Source: Bacteroidales bacterium
GTDB taxonomy: Bacteria; Bacteroidota; Bacteroidia; Bacteroidales; WCHB1-69
NCBI GenBank assembly: GCA_017962845.1
Contig: JAGCUN010000030.1
Coordinates: 1-64,000 of the forward strand
DNA length: 64,000 nt
Direction of reading: 5' to 3'
Program-made: the position numbers and the translations under genes
In this document: positions 43,588-52,008 of the stretch, piece after piece
Numbering within the stretch: position 1 is the stretch's first letter
Layout: each line of letters opens with the position of its first letter
The notes under the pieces: generated by a model
What the model was told of the DNA's origin: nothing
The model's input: only the letters and a program-made list of their open reading frames with translations
Database searches by the model: none

Positions 43588-45171
43588 ATGAAACGCTTCT
43601 TTTTTTCGCTTTTCGTTCCCACATTCATCATTCTCATTTTGGCCAAATGCCATCACCCTAAAGACCATGATGAAACTCCGAGTCCGAAGGACACAATCCC
43701 CAAAAGTGAAGTCCTCACCCCTCTCCCCGACACCATTTTCCCTTCTGTTGACAATTTGGAATACTCGATCACAGTTTTTGATTCCCTGACGGACGGTCAC
43801 ATAGGCTGGTTCGAAGACCCTTATGAGAACGCACCTGGCGCATTCACCTTCCGTGGCAACCACTATCGGAATGCAGATTTCCACGGCACCCTACAGGGAC
43901 GCCCCGACACGGTGATCATCAACTGGGTGTTCAAAACCGGATTCGACAAACGAGTGACGAAATTCGGTTCTTGGGGCGGTGGCACAGGTTGGACCGGACA
44001 GCCATTGTACGTGGAGTGGCCTGACAGCTGCATGGAGCGTTTCCGTAGAGAAAGTCCGGCACTCACCCGCAATTTTGGCAAAGAGGAGATTATCGTCGGT
44101 TCGCTGGACGCGCACCTCTATTTCATCAACTTCCAGACCGGAGACTCGTCACGGCGCAGCTTTTACGTGGGCAATACCATCAAAGGGACCCCTTCGTTGG
44201 ATCCTGACATGAACGGAAACTTGTATGTTGGGCAGGGCATTCCCTGCATAAACCCCTTCGGTGCACTGACATTCAATCTGTTCACCCACCAGAAGACCCA
44301 AACGTTCGGACGAGACCCCCGTGCATGGCGCAACTGGCAAGCATACGACTCATCGCCCATCCGGGTAGGACAATTCCTATTCCGCCTCGGCGAGAACGGA
44401 ACAGTATATAAGTATTTATGCAGCGGTGACACCCTGAAGCTGCATTCCACTCTTCGCTATCATGCCAAAGGAAGTGGAGCTGCCGGCATCGAATCATCGA
44501 TGGCAGTTTATCGCAACTATGGTTATTTTTCCGACAACCACGGAAATGTCATCTGCATCAATCTCGACAACTTAAAGCCCGTATGGCACTATTTCAACCA
44601 TGATGACAGCGACGGATCGCCTGTGATTGCCGAAGAGGAAGGCGTCCCCTACCTCTACACTGGCTGCGAAATCGACAAGCAGAATGAGGGGAATGGGTAC
44701 TTGACAAAGTTGAATGCGCTCAATGGAGAGGAAGTATGGACTACAGCAACCGCTGGACGTCGAACCACCTTCAACAATAATCATTTCGACGGAGGGTTCT
44801 ACTGCACTCCCTTGCTGGGAGAAGGAAACTGCCGACATCTTGTATTCGCCAATTTCGTACGCAACACACCTGCAATGTCGGGAGATTTCATGGCTTTCAA
44901 CAGACAGACGGGCGAAGAGGTTTACCGCGTCCCACTGAAATACTATGCGTGGTCATCCCCTGTTGCTCTGTACAATGAAAACGGGGAGATGTTCATTTTC
45001 ACGGGAGACACTACCGGCTACATCTACCTTATTGACGGAGCCAGTGGGGAGATTCTGTTCAAGAAACTGGTTGGCAACAATTTCGAATCCTCTCCTGTGG
45101 TCATCGGCAACCATGTCGTGATAGGTTCACGCGGACAGGAGATTTACAAATTCACCATTACCCATCGTTAG
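43588..45171 (+). CDS. PQQ-type beta-propeller lipoprotein
   Basis: This 527-residue protein has a lipoprotein-like signal (MKRFFFSLFVPTFIILILAKC, cysteine at 21) and a β-propeller with repeated PQQ-like blades: IIVGSLDAHLYFINFQTGDS, NVICINLDNLKPVWHY, TKLNALNGEEVWTT, FMAFNRQTGEEVYRVP, YIYLIDGASGEILFKKLVGN and VVIGSRGQEIYKF. Such propellers bind ligands or act as scaffolds (for example BamB); catalytic quinoprotein residues cannot be confirmed. It starts 8 bases after rnc, so it may share that transcript. Envelope location inferred. Confidence 0.8.
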   Translation: MKRFFFSLFVPTFIILILAKCHHPKDHDETPSPKDTIPKSEVLTPLPDTIFPSVDNLEYSITVFDSLTDGHIGWFEDPYENAPGAFTFRGNHYRNADFHGTLQGRPDTVIINWVFKTGFDKRVTKFGSWGGGTGWTGQPLYVEWPDSCMERFRRESPALTRNFGKEEIIVGSLDAHLYFINFQTGDSSRRSFYVGNTIKGTPSLDPDMNGNLYVGQGIPCINPFGALTFNLFTHQKTQTFGRDPRAWRNWQAYDSSPIRVGQFLFRLGENGTVYKYLCSGDTLKLHSTLRYHAKGSGAAGIESSMAVYRNYGYFSDNHGNVICINLDNLKPVWHYFNHDDSDGSPVIAEEEGVPYLYTGCEIDKQNEGNGYLTKLNALNGEEVWTTATAGRRTTFNNNHFDGGFYCTPLLGEGNCRHLVFANFVRNTPAMSGDFMAFNRQTGEEVYRVPLKYYAWSSPVALYNENGEMFIFTGDTTGYIYLIDGASGEILFKKLVGNNFESSPVVIGNHVVIGSRGQEIYKFTITHR

Positions 45172-45175
45172 GCAC

Positions 45176-45206
45176 AAAAAAAACACCTTATCGGAATAAG
45201 GTGCTT
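45176..45206 (-). terminator. terminator of the tRNA Thr-Tyr-Gly operon
   Basis: The stem CACCTTAT / ATAAGGTG with a 4-base loop is followed on the minus strand by TTTTTTTT. It lies just beyond tRNA-Gly and just past the convergent propeller gene. Confidence 0.85.
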
Positions 45207-45222
45207 GATCTTGGTTCTGTGG

Positions 45223-45295
45223 AGCGGTAGACGGGTCTCGAACCCGCTACCTGCAGCTTGGAAGGCTGCCGCTCTACCAAATGAGCTACTCCCGC
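45223..45295 (-). tRNA. tRNA-Gly (anticodon TCC)
   Basis: Acceptor GCGGGAG pairs with CTACCGC (one mismatch at position 5). The D arm GCTC...GAGC, anticodon stem GCAGC/GCTGC around CTTCCAA (TCC), and T arm GCGGGTTCGAGACCCGT are all present. Confidence 0.92.
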
Positions 45296-45302
45296 CGGGT
45301 GG

Positions 45303-45384
45303 TGGGGGGGGGAGGATTCGAACCTCCGAAGGCTAAGCCAACAGATTTACAGTCTGCCCCATTTGACCGCTCTGGTACCCCCCC
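45303..45384 (-). tRNA. tRNA-Tyr (anticodon GTA)
   Basis: This class II tRNA has an all-G/C acceptor (GGGGGGG/CCCCCCC), anticodon loop CTGTAAA (GTA), a long variable arm GGCTTAGCC and T arm GGAGGTTCGAATCCTCC. Discriminator A. Confidence 0.93.
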
Positions 45385-45388
45385 GGCG

Positions 45389-45461
45389 AGCCGATAGACG
45401 GACTCGAACCGGCGACCGGCTGATTACAAATCAGCTGCTCTACCAACTGAGCTATATCGGC
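45389..45461 (-). tRNA. tRNA-Thr (anticodon TGT)
   Basis: Acceptor GCCGATA/TATCGGC, D arm GCTCAGTTGGTAGAGC, anticodon stem CTGAT/ATCAG around TTTGTAA (TGT), and T arm GCCGGTTCGAGTCCGTC. It is the first gene of the three-tRNA operon. Confidence 0.93.
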
Positions 45462-45507
45462 CTGTGCTGTGTTCGATTTCAAATAACGTCCATCGTTTTC
45501 GAGGCTG

Positions 45508-45515
45508 CAAAAATA
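45508..45515 (-). promoter_or_regulatory. -7 box TATTTTTG for the tRNA operon
   Basis: TATTTTTG on the minus strand, 46 bases upstream of tRNA-Thr. Confidence 0.65.
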
Positions 45516-45694
45516 CAATTTTTTTATTTGCTGGCACACCTTTCTGCAAAAAATTTTTTATTCATAGATAAATCTCTGATTAAAAAATAATTAATCTTTT
45601 CACACCCATCCATTACAACAACTATTCCATATTAGTCACAATAAATTGTGCATAAAATTTCGGACAAATTCTAACAAAATCGAGAAAATTCGCG

Positions 45695-45702
45695 TAACTT
45701 TG
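45695..45702 (+). promoter_or_regulatory. -7 box TAACTTTG for the symporter gene
   Basis: TAACTTTG, 57 bases before ATG 45760; it excludes the in-frame Met at 45646. Confidence 0.65.
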
Positions 45703-45759
45703 CAGCGTAAAGACGATTTTCGAACGCACGCGCTGTATGCGCTAAAACCAACATCAAGC

Positions 45760-47235
45760 ATGGGCAACCTGATTCTCTTTTTCTTCGCAGCCTACACCAT
45801 CCTGCTGTTTGTCGTCATGTGGTTCTCCGCCCGCAGGGCCGACAATGCCAGCTACTTCACCGGCAACCGCAAGTCGCCGTGGTTTGTGGTGGCCTACGGC
45901 ATGATCGGCGCTTCGCTGTCGGGGGTTACCTTCATGTCTGTGCCTGGCGACGTGGCCAACATCCACTTCACCTACTTCGGCATCGTGCTCGGCTACATCC
46001 TCGGCTACATCACCATCGCCTACGTGCTGCTGCCCATCTACTACAAACAGAATGTCACCTCGGTATATGAGATCCTCGAGCAGCGCATGGGAGGCGCCGC
46101 CCACAAGACCGGCTCCCTCTTCTTCATCCTGTCGCGCCTGCTCGGCTCCGCCCTACGGATGTACCTCGTCATCTTCGTGCTGCAGACTTTCGTCTTCGAC
46201 GCGATGGGCATCCCGATATGGCTCACCGCCACCGGCATGGTCATCATCATCCTTCTCTATACCTTCCGCGGCGGCATCAAGACCGTGGTGTGGACCGACA
46301 CCCTGCAAACCACCTTCATGCTCGCCGCCCTCATCCTCACCATCACCATCATCATCAAACAGTTAGGGATGCCAATTTCGGATATTTGGCAACAGATGAA
46401 GGCCGGCGGCCATACCCAACTCTTCGAAACCGACTGGCACCAGTCCAACTTCTTCGTCAAACAGATTATCAGCGGCATGTTCATCACCATCGTGATGACC
46501 GGTCTCGACCAAGATATGATGCAGAAGAACCTGACCTGCAAGAACTTGAAAGACGCACGTCGCAACATGCTCACCTTCTCGGGCATCCTTGTGGTGGCCA
46601 ACGCGCTCTTCCTCTTCCTCGGCGCACTGCTGCTGATCTACGCCCAAAACAAAGGAATCGACCTTGCTGACATCATCGCCGCACACAAGACCGACAAGAT
46701 CTATCCGGAGATCGCCTTCAACCACCTCGGTGTGGCCACCGCGCTCATCTTCACCATCGGCCTTATCTCCGCCGGCTACTCCAGCGCCGACGGCACCCTC
46801 ACCGCCCTCACCACCTCGGTGTGCTACGACCTCATCCGTCTCAACCGAATCACCTCCGACCCGAAACGCCAAACCCGCATCCGCCGCCTTATCCATGTCG
46901 GCATCGCCATCCTCTTCCTCATCACCATCATCATCTTCTCCAACTATCACAACAACTCGCTGATTACCATCATCTTCAATGTGGCCAGCTACACCTACGG
47001 CCCCATCCTCGGCATGTTCGTTTTCAGCATTTTCACCAAAAGAAGTATCAAGATTCCCGCCCTCGTACCCGTCATCGCCATCCTCTCCCCTATCCTCTGC
47101 CTGCTGCTCAACCGCTTCTCCGAACAACTGCTGTGGGGCTATAAATTCGGCTTCGAACTGCTGATTGTCAACGGCCTCCTCACCTTCGTCGGACTTATTG
47201 CCATCTCAAAGAAAGGCATTCAGAATAAGATATAA
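45760..47235 (+). CDS. sodium:solute symporter family protein
   Basis: This 491-residue SSS-family transporter has about 13 membrane helices and imports a small solute with Na+. Family blocks are RADNASYFTGNRKSPW, the helix-1 break YGMIGASLSGVTFMSVPGD, YVLLPIYYKQNVTSVYEILEQR (the conserved helix 3 motif), TFRGGIKTVVWTDTLQT, GLDQDMMQKNLTCK and GLISAGYSSADGTLTALTTS. The SSADG residues form part of the Na+ site. The solute cannot be inferred. The start at 45760 matches the first membrane helix. nth follows 37 bases later. Confidence 0.88.
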   Translation: MGNLILFFFAAYTILLFVVMWFSARRADNASYFTGNRKSPWFVVAYGMIGASLSGVTFMSVPGDVANIHFTYFGIVLGYILGYITIAYVLLPIYYKQNVTSVYEILEQRMGGAAHKTGSLFFILSRLLGSALRMYLVIFVLQTFVFDAMGIPIWLTATGMVIIILLYTFRGGIKTVVWTDTLQTTFMLAALILTITIIIKQLGMPISDIWQQMKAGGHTQLFETDWHQSNFFVKQIISGMFITIVMTGLDQDMMQKNLTCKNLKDARRNMLTFSGILVVANALFLFLGALLLIYAQNKGIDLADIIAAHKTDKIYPEIAFNHLGVATALIFTIGLISAGYSSADGTLTALTTSVCYDLIRLNRITSDPKRQTRIRRLIHVGIAILFLITIIIFSNYHNNSLITIIFNVASYTYGPILGMFVFSIFTKRSIKIPALVPVIAILSPILCLLLNRFSEQLLWGYKFGFELLIVNGLLTFVGLIAISKKGIQNKI

Positions 47236-47272
47236 AACAGATCCGCGTCAACCTGCGCAATTCGCGGTTAAG

Positions 47273-47947
47273 ATGAATAAAAGAACCATGACCCTCAAAG
47301 AAAAATACCAGTTCCTGATCCAGTACTTCGCCGAGCACAACCCTGATGCCGCCTCGGAACTGGAGTTTCGCAACAGCTTCGAGCTCATCGTGGCCGTGGT
47401 GCTGTCGGCCCAGTGCACCGACAAGCGGGTGAACATCGTCACGAAAGGATTGTTCGCCCAGTTTCCGACACCCGAGGCGATGGCGAAAGCAGAAGTATCT
47501 GAGATTTACGAGTTGATAAAATCGGTCTCCTATCCCAACAACAAAGCCAAACACCTGAGCGGTCTGGCCAAGATGCTGGTGTCGGACTTCAACGGACAGG
47601 TGCCAAGCACCATGGAGGAGCTGACGCGTCTGCCGGGTGTGGGGCGCAAGACCGCCAACGTCATCCTCGCCATCGTGTATGACCAGCCCGCCATGGCCGT
47701 CGATACCCACGTGTTCCGCGTGGCACACCGCCTCGGCATCGTCCGCAACGCCAACACCCCGCTGGAGGTCGAGAAACAGCTCACCGCCCACTTCCCGCCA
47801 GAAACCATCCCCATCGCCCACCACTGGCTCATCCTGCACGGACGGTACGTATGCACCGCCCGCAATCCCAAGTGCGACGAATGCGGACTCACAACCGTAT
47901 GCAGCGAAAAACAACAACAGAAATCATCTAAAATCCAACCCCAATAA
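47273..47947 (+). CDS. nth: endonuclease III
   Basis: This 224-residue DNA glycosylase/AP lyase removes oxidised pyrimidines. The catalytic lysine is in the hairpin LPGVGRKTANV, the aspartate in AVDTHVFRVAHRLG, and the [4Fe-4S] ligands in CTARNPKCDECGLTTVC (C-x6-C-x2-C-x5-C). LSAQCTDKRVN is also conserved. ATG 47273 or 47288 could be used; homology begins at about 47288. It ends 2 bases before the RelA/SpoT gene, so the two are co-translated. Confidence 0.94.
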   Translation: MNKRTMTLKEKYQFLIQYFAEHNPDAASELEFRNSFELIVAVVLSAQCTDKRVNIVTKGLFAQFPTPEAMAKAEVSEIYELIKSVSYPNNKAKHLSGLAKMLVSDFNGQVPSTMEELTRLPGVGRKTANVILAIVYDQPAMAVDTHVFRVAHRLGIVRNANTPLEVEKQLTAHFPPETIPIAHHWLILHGRYVCTARNPKCDECGLTTVCSEKQQQKSSKIQPQ

Positions 47948-47949
47948 CC

Positions 47950-50202
47950 ATGGAACCTTATATCCCCGACGCCGAACTTGAGCGTAAAACCATCCTCAAC
48001 AAATACCGCGAACTGCTTAACCTGATTTGGGACAAGACCACCCTGCAGCAGCGCAACAGCATCCACAAAGCCATGGCCCTCGCCGTCAAGGCCCACAAGG
48101 ACATGCGCCGCAAGAGCGGAGAACCCTACATCTATCACCCGCTCGCCGTCGCCAAGATTGTGGTGAAAGACATCAACCTCGGCACCACCTCCGTGGTGTG
48201 CTCCCTGCTGCACGACGTGGTGGAAGACACCGACTACACCCTCGAGGATATCAATGAGATGTTCGGCGACAAGGTGGCCCGCATCATCGACGGCCTCACC
48301 AAAATCGAGAACCTCCCCTTCAGCCAGAACGAGTCCATCCAGGCCGAGACTTTCAAGAAGATTTGCCTCTCCATGTCGGAAGATGTGCGCGTCATCCTCA
48401 TCAAACTCGCCGACCGCCTGCACAACATGCGCACCCTCGACGCCATGCCGCCCGAAAAACAGTGGAAAATCTCATCTGAAACCACCTACTTCTACGTCCC
48501 CATCGCACACCGTCTCGGTCTGTACAACATCAAGAGCGAACTCGAAGACTATGCCATGCGATATACCGACCCCAACAACTACCGCATGATCTATAACAAA
48601 CTGAAAGACACCGAGAAAAACCGTGAGACGTTGATCAAGGACTTCATCACCCCCATCGAAGAGCAACTCAAGGCAGAAGGCATTGAGGCCACCGTTTCAG
48701 GCCGCACCAAATCCATCTGCTCCATCTTCCAGAAAATGGAACGCCAGAAATGCGACTTCGAAGGCGTTTACGACGTGTTCGCCGTGCGGTTTGTCTTCGA
48801 AGCCGAACCGCAGGACGAAATCAAGCGGTGCTGGGATATCTTCCGGATTGTCAGTAAGATATACCCACACAACAAGCCCGACCGCATCCGCGACTTCCTC
48901 TCCAACCCGAAACCCAACGGCTACCAAGCCCTCCACACCACCGTGATGAGCAAGAGCGGCAAGTGGATTGAGGTGCAGATCCGTTCGCACCGTATGGACG
49001 AGATTGCCGAGCGAGGTATCGCCGCACACTACAAATATAAAGAGGCCGACCGCACCCCGCAAGAGTACGACAACCGCGTGGAAGAGTGGCTCACCAAAAT
49101 CCGTGAAATCCTCAAAAGCGACGACAGCACCGCCCTCGACTTCCTCAATGAAATCAAACTCAACCTCGGTCTCAAAGAGGTCTTCGTCTTCACACCGAAA
49201 GGTGACATGCGCACCCTGCCGGCCGGCTCCACCGTGCTCGACTTCGCCTACGACCTCCATAGCAACCTCGGCAACAAGTGCCTCGGCGGCAAGGTCAACG
49301 CCGAAATCGTGCCCCGCAACTACGTGCTCAAAAATGGCGACCAGCTCGAAATCATCACCTCCAAGAACCAATACCCCACCGTGGAGTGGTTCGACTTCGT
49401 GAAAACCACCCGCGCCAAAGAGTGCATCAAGGAGGCCATCCGCCTCGAACAAAAGAAATACAAGGAAGAGGGGGAACGCATCCTCAACAACTACTTCCAA
49501 GAGTTGGGCTTTGAGTGCAACGATGCCAACAAGGGCAAAGTGCGGGCTGCCACCAAGATACGCTCCGAATACGAGTTCTACAAATATATCGCATCGGGCA
49601 AAATGTCGAAAGAGAGAATCCAACAGATCATCTCCGATGCCAAGAACAAAAACCTCGAGAGTTTCCAGCGCAACATCAGCGACGAGCTTTCCAAGAAGTC
49701 ACTCGACAAACTTCTTGATGAAGAGTTGGAGAAGAATCCGGAAATCTTCATGCTCGACGAGTCCTCTTCCGAAAAAATCAAGCACATCATCGCGCCCTGC
49801 TGCAAGCCCATCCCCGGCGACCAGGTGGTAGGCTTCCAAATTTCGAGCGACGAGATCATCGTACACCGCACCAACTGCCCGGAAGCCATCGAGCAGATGT
49901 CGAAATTCGGCAACCGTATCATCAAAGCAAAATGGCGTAAAGACCAGGAAATCACCTTCTTGTCAGGTGTTCGCATGGAGGGCTTCGACCGAAAAGGCAT
50001 GATCAAGGAAATCATCGACATCATCTCCGTACAACACAACCTCAACATCCGCTCGCTCAACATCGCCTCCAAAAACGGCGTGTTCACCGGCGAACTGATG
50101 CTTTACATCGAAAATGCCAAGTCGCTCAACGAACTCATTGAGCAGTTACACAAAATCGACAATCTGGAAAAAATACAACGCGTGGGATTTGACCTGCTGT
50201 AA
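47950..50202 (+). CDS. rsh: RelA/SpoT bifunctional (p)ppGpp synthetase/hydrolase
   Basis: This 750-residue RSH protein makes and degrades the stringent-response alarmone. The HD hydrolase domain (about 45-200) shows YIYHPLAVAKIV and the LLHDVVEDTDYT metal site. The synthetase domain (about 235-365) has RTKSICSIFQKM, VYDVFAVRF, NPKPNGYQALHTTV and EVQIRSHRMDEIAERGIAAHY. A TGS domain follows (about 405-470; VFTPKGDMRTLPAGSTVLDF) and an ACT domain ends it (about 675-750). The HD motif is intact, so hydrolysis is expected. It is convergent with corA across a hairpin. Confidence 0.94.
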   Translation: MEPYIPDAELERKTILNKYRELLNLIWDKTTLQQRNSIHKAMALAVKAHKDMRRKSGEPYIYHPLAVAKIVVKDINLGTTSVVCSLLHDVVEDTDYTLEDINEMFGDKVARIIDGLTKIENLPFSQNESIQAETFKKICLSMSEDVRVILIKLADRLHNMRTLDAMPPEKQWKISSETTYFYVPIAHRLGLYNIKSELEDYAMRYTDPNNYRMIYNKLKDTEKNRETLIKDFITPIEEQLKAEGIEATVSGRTKSICSIFQKMERQKCDFEGVYDVFAVRFVFEAEPQDEIKRCWDIFRIVSKIYPHNKPDRIRDFLSNPKPNGYQALHTTVMSKSGKWIEVQIRSHRMDEIAERGIAAHYKYKEADRTPQEYDNRVEEWLTKIREILKSDDSTALDFLNEIKLNLGLKEVFVFTPKGDMRTLPAGSTVLDFAYDLHSNLGNKCLGGKVNAEIVPRNYVLKNGDQLEIITSKNQYPTVEWFDFVKTTRAKECIKEAIRLEQKKYKEEGERILNNYFQELGFECNDANKGKVRAATKIRSEYEFYKYIASGKMSKERIQQIISDAKNKNLESFQRNISDELSKKSLDKLLDEELEKNPEIFMLDESSSEKIKHIIAPCCKPIPGDQVVGFQISSDEIIVHRTNCPEAIEQMSKFGNRIIKAKWRKDQEITFLSGVRMEGFDRKGMIKEIIDIISVQHNLNIRSLNIASKNGVFTGELMLYIENAKSLNELIEQLHKIDNLEKIQRVGFDLL

Positions 50203-50210
50203 ACACAGCT

Positions 50211-50235
50211 GAAAACGCTCACATCCAGCGTTTTC
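50211..50235. terminator. bidirectional hairpin between rsh and corA
   Basis: GAAAACGCT / AGCGTTTTC flank a 7-base loop. The stem overlaps the last codons of corA and lies 9 bases past the rsh stop, serving both convergent genes. Confidence 0.6.
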
Positions 50236-51133
50236 GCTTAAAGAAAATCAGCAGCACCACCACCGTCACCACACATACCACCAGTACGCCCCAGAATGCC
50301 CACGACTTATCAGCAAAGGGCAGGCCTACGTTCATACCATACAAACCCGTGAAGAAGGTCAACGGCAGCACAATCGTAGAGATAATGGTCAGCACGCGCA
50401 TAATCTCGTTGGTGCGGTTGGTCTGCAACGAATCAAAAGTGCTGGACAGGCCAGCCACCAACTCGCCATAGTCATCCACCATATCCCACATCTTCTGGTA
50501 AAAGTCGAGGATATTACCCCAGTAGTCCTCCATGTCCTCCACATAACCTTTCACATCTCCAGACTCAAAGAGGTGGAACAGACGCAGTTGCGGCTTGAAC
50601 ATAGTGTTCAGCTGGATGATATTTTTGCGGAATATCGACATCCGTTCGATGGTCTTTTCCGACTTTCTGCTAAACAAATCGCGGTTGATGGCCTCCAACT
50701 CGGTGCCCAACTTCTCCACCAACAAAAAGGTCTCTTTCATCATGCGATACAGCACTTTATACAAAATACCGTCGCTGGTACCACCGATATGCTCATCCTC
50801 CTCCATCTCCTCAGGGTCCATCTTCGTCAGGTTGAACAAATCCTGCACCACATAGTGCGAATTGCCCACCGTGATGATGAAATCATGGCCCCAGAAAATC
50901 TTGGTCTCCTCCGTTCTCACCAAATTGGTGCGGGCATCAAGAATCGGGAAATGAAGCACGAGGAAATAATAATCGTCGTAAACGTCTATCTTCGGGCGCT
51001 GTACGAAACTGTAGCAGTCTTCAATGTCCAGAGGGTGAAAATGGAAGTTGTTCTTCAAAAAATCCATATCTTCCACAGTGGGATTCGTGATATGATGCCA
51101 TTTCAGCACACCGAAACTAATCGTATCCACCAT
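50219..51133 (-). CDS. corA: magnesium/cobalt transporter CorA
   Basis: This 304-residue CorA has a long N-terminal cytoplasmic funnel domain, two C-terminal membrane helices and the selectivity motif YGMN (GMN at 266-268) after FFTGL. The basic KRKRWM tail is typical. It forms a pentameric Mg2+ channel in the inner membrane. The start at 51133 is supported by an AAAGGAGGTGA Shine-Dalgarno 6 bases upstream, a rare strong ribosome-binding site for this phylum; an upstream Met at 51163 lies at the promoter. Confidence 0.93.
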   Translation of the reverse strand: MVDTISFGVLKWHHITNPTVEDMDFLKNNFHFHPLDIEDCYSFVQRPKIDVYDDYYFLVLHFPILDARTNLVRTEETKIFWGHDFIITVGNSHYVVQDLFNLTKMDPEEMEEDEHIGGTSDGILYKVLYRMMKETFLLVEKLGTELEAINRDLFSRKSEKTIERMSIFRKNIIQLNTMFKPQLRLFHLFESGDVKGYVEDMEDYWGNILDFYQKMWDMVDDYGELVAGLSSTFDSLQTNRTNEIMRVLTIISTIVLPLTFFTGLYGMNVGLPFADKSWAFWGVLVVCVVTVVVLLIFFKRKRWM

Positions 51134-51160
51134 TATTTCACCTCCTTTCCTTTTTATGGA

Positions 51161-51168
51161 CAAAACTA
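51161..51168 (-). promoter_or_regulatory. -7 box TAGTTTTG for corA
   Basis: TAGTTTTG on the minus strand, 27 bases before ATG 51133. Confidence 0.55.
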
Positions 51169-51272
51169 AATCCTACATTCGTACTATGTTTACAATTACG
51201 CGGCAAAAATACGCATTTTTTTGAAAAAAGTTACATTTTTTAAAGGAGAATTAGTGATGAAAACCGCCCGAT

Positions 51273-51893
51273 TTAAAGCCCAAACATTTTGGCAAAAATC
51301 GAAACTCTATTTTCTAACGCTTGATTTTCAAATAATTGCAAATATTCAAACATCAATCGACTATCCCAATTTTCGAAAATTTTTCGCTCATCAATGGCAA
51401 AATTACGCAACTTTTGTTCCGTATCATAATAGATGGGGAAAAGATAAAAAAGGTCGAGCAAGGCCTTCTCGGGAGTGGCCATCAAAAAAGAAAAGGGCTT
51501 CTCCCCTATCTCTTCATAACCAAAAAACAGTTCCGATTTCACTTTTCTATAGTCAAAATTCCCCAATATATTACGAAATTCCTTGGTTTTATGAATCGTT
51601 ATACTGCTCAACTGGGGGGAAAGTGGGTTGGGAAGATAGCCGTGATAAGTCAGGGCCGAATGGAGGCTGACGTAGGAATCTGAATAGATAGAATTTGCGA
51701 TAAAATATTGAAATTCACTATTTTCTAAAAATTCAGGAAAAAGATAGAGCCCATTTCTCACCTTCACCAAATAACCATTCTGGCACCATCGCGTAAGGCT
51801 GTTTTTGTCGAAAGCGCAGTCTGACTCCCGAAGTTGTTCGGTCGTAACACATCCGAAGGATGAAAATTGCTGATGGAATTGCTGAAAGGTCAT
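51273..51893 (-). CDS. AbiEi-type antitoxin-like protein, no toxin partner visible
   Basis: This 206-residue protein resembles AbiEi antitoxins of type IV toxin-antitoxin systems. An N-terminal winged-helix-like region (TTEQLRESDCAFDKNSLTRW, NGYLVKVRNGLYLFP) is followed by YVSLHSALTYHGYLPN, SSITIHKTKEF and ATPEKALLDLFYLFP, all typical. AbiEi normally precedes and overlaps an AbiEii nucleotidyltransferase toxin on the same strand. Here only about 100 non-coding bases separate it from the corA promoter region, so the toxin is absent. The gene is more AT-rich than its neighbours, which suggests transfer. It may act as a stand-alone repressor. Confidence 0.75.
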   Translation of the reverse strand: MTFQQFHQQFSSFGCVTTEQLRESDCAFDKNSLTRWCQNGYLVKVRNGLYLFPEFLENSEFQYFIANSIYSDSYVSLHSALTYHGYLPNPLSPQLSSITIHKTKEFRNILGNFDYRKVKSELFFGYEEIGEKPFSFLMATPEKALLDLFYLFPIYYDTEQKLRNFAIDERKIFENWDSRLMFEYLQLFENQALENRVSIFAKMFGL

Positions 51894-51901
51894 AACGGCT
51901 G

Positions 51902-51909
51902 CAAAAATA
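51902..51909 (-). promoter_or_regulatory. -7 box TATTTTTG for the AbiEi-like gene
   Basis: TATTTTTG on the minus strand, 9 bases before ATG 51893, so the transcript is nearly leaderless. Confidence 0.65.
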
Positions 51910-51973
51910 CGGCATTTTTTTCAAGATAGTTCAGAAAATTTATTTAGCAAGAAAATAATTCGGGAAAAACACG

Positions 51974-51981
51974 TAATTTTG
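51974..51981 (+). promoter_or_regulatory. -7 box TAATTTTG for batBC
   Basis: TAATTTTG, 28 bases before ATG 52009; divergent from the AbiEi-like promoter. Confidence 0.65.
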
Positions 51982-52008
51982 CATTCTTAAAATAGAAAGA
52001 AATATTTT

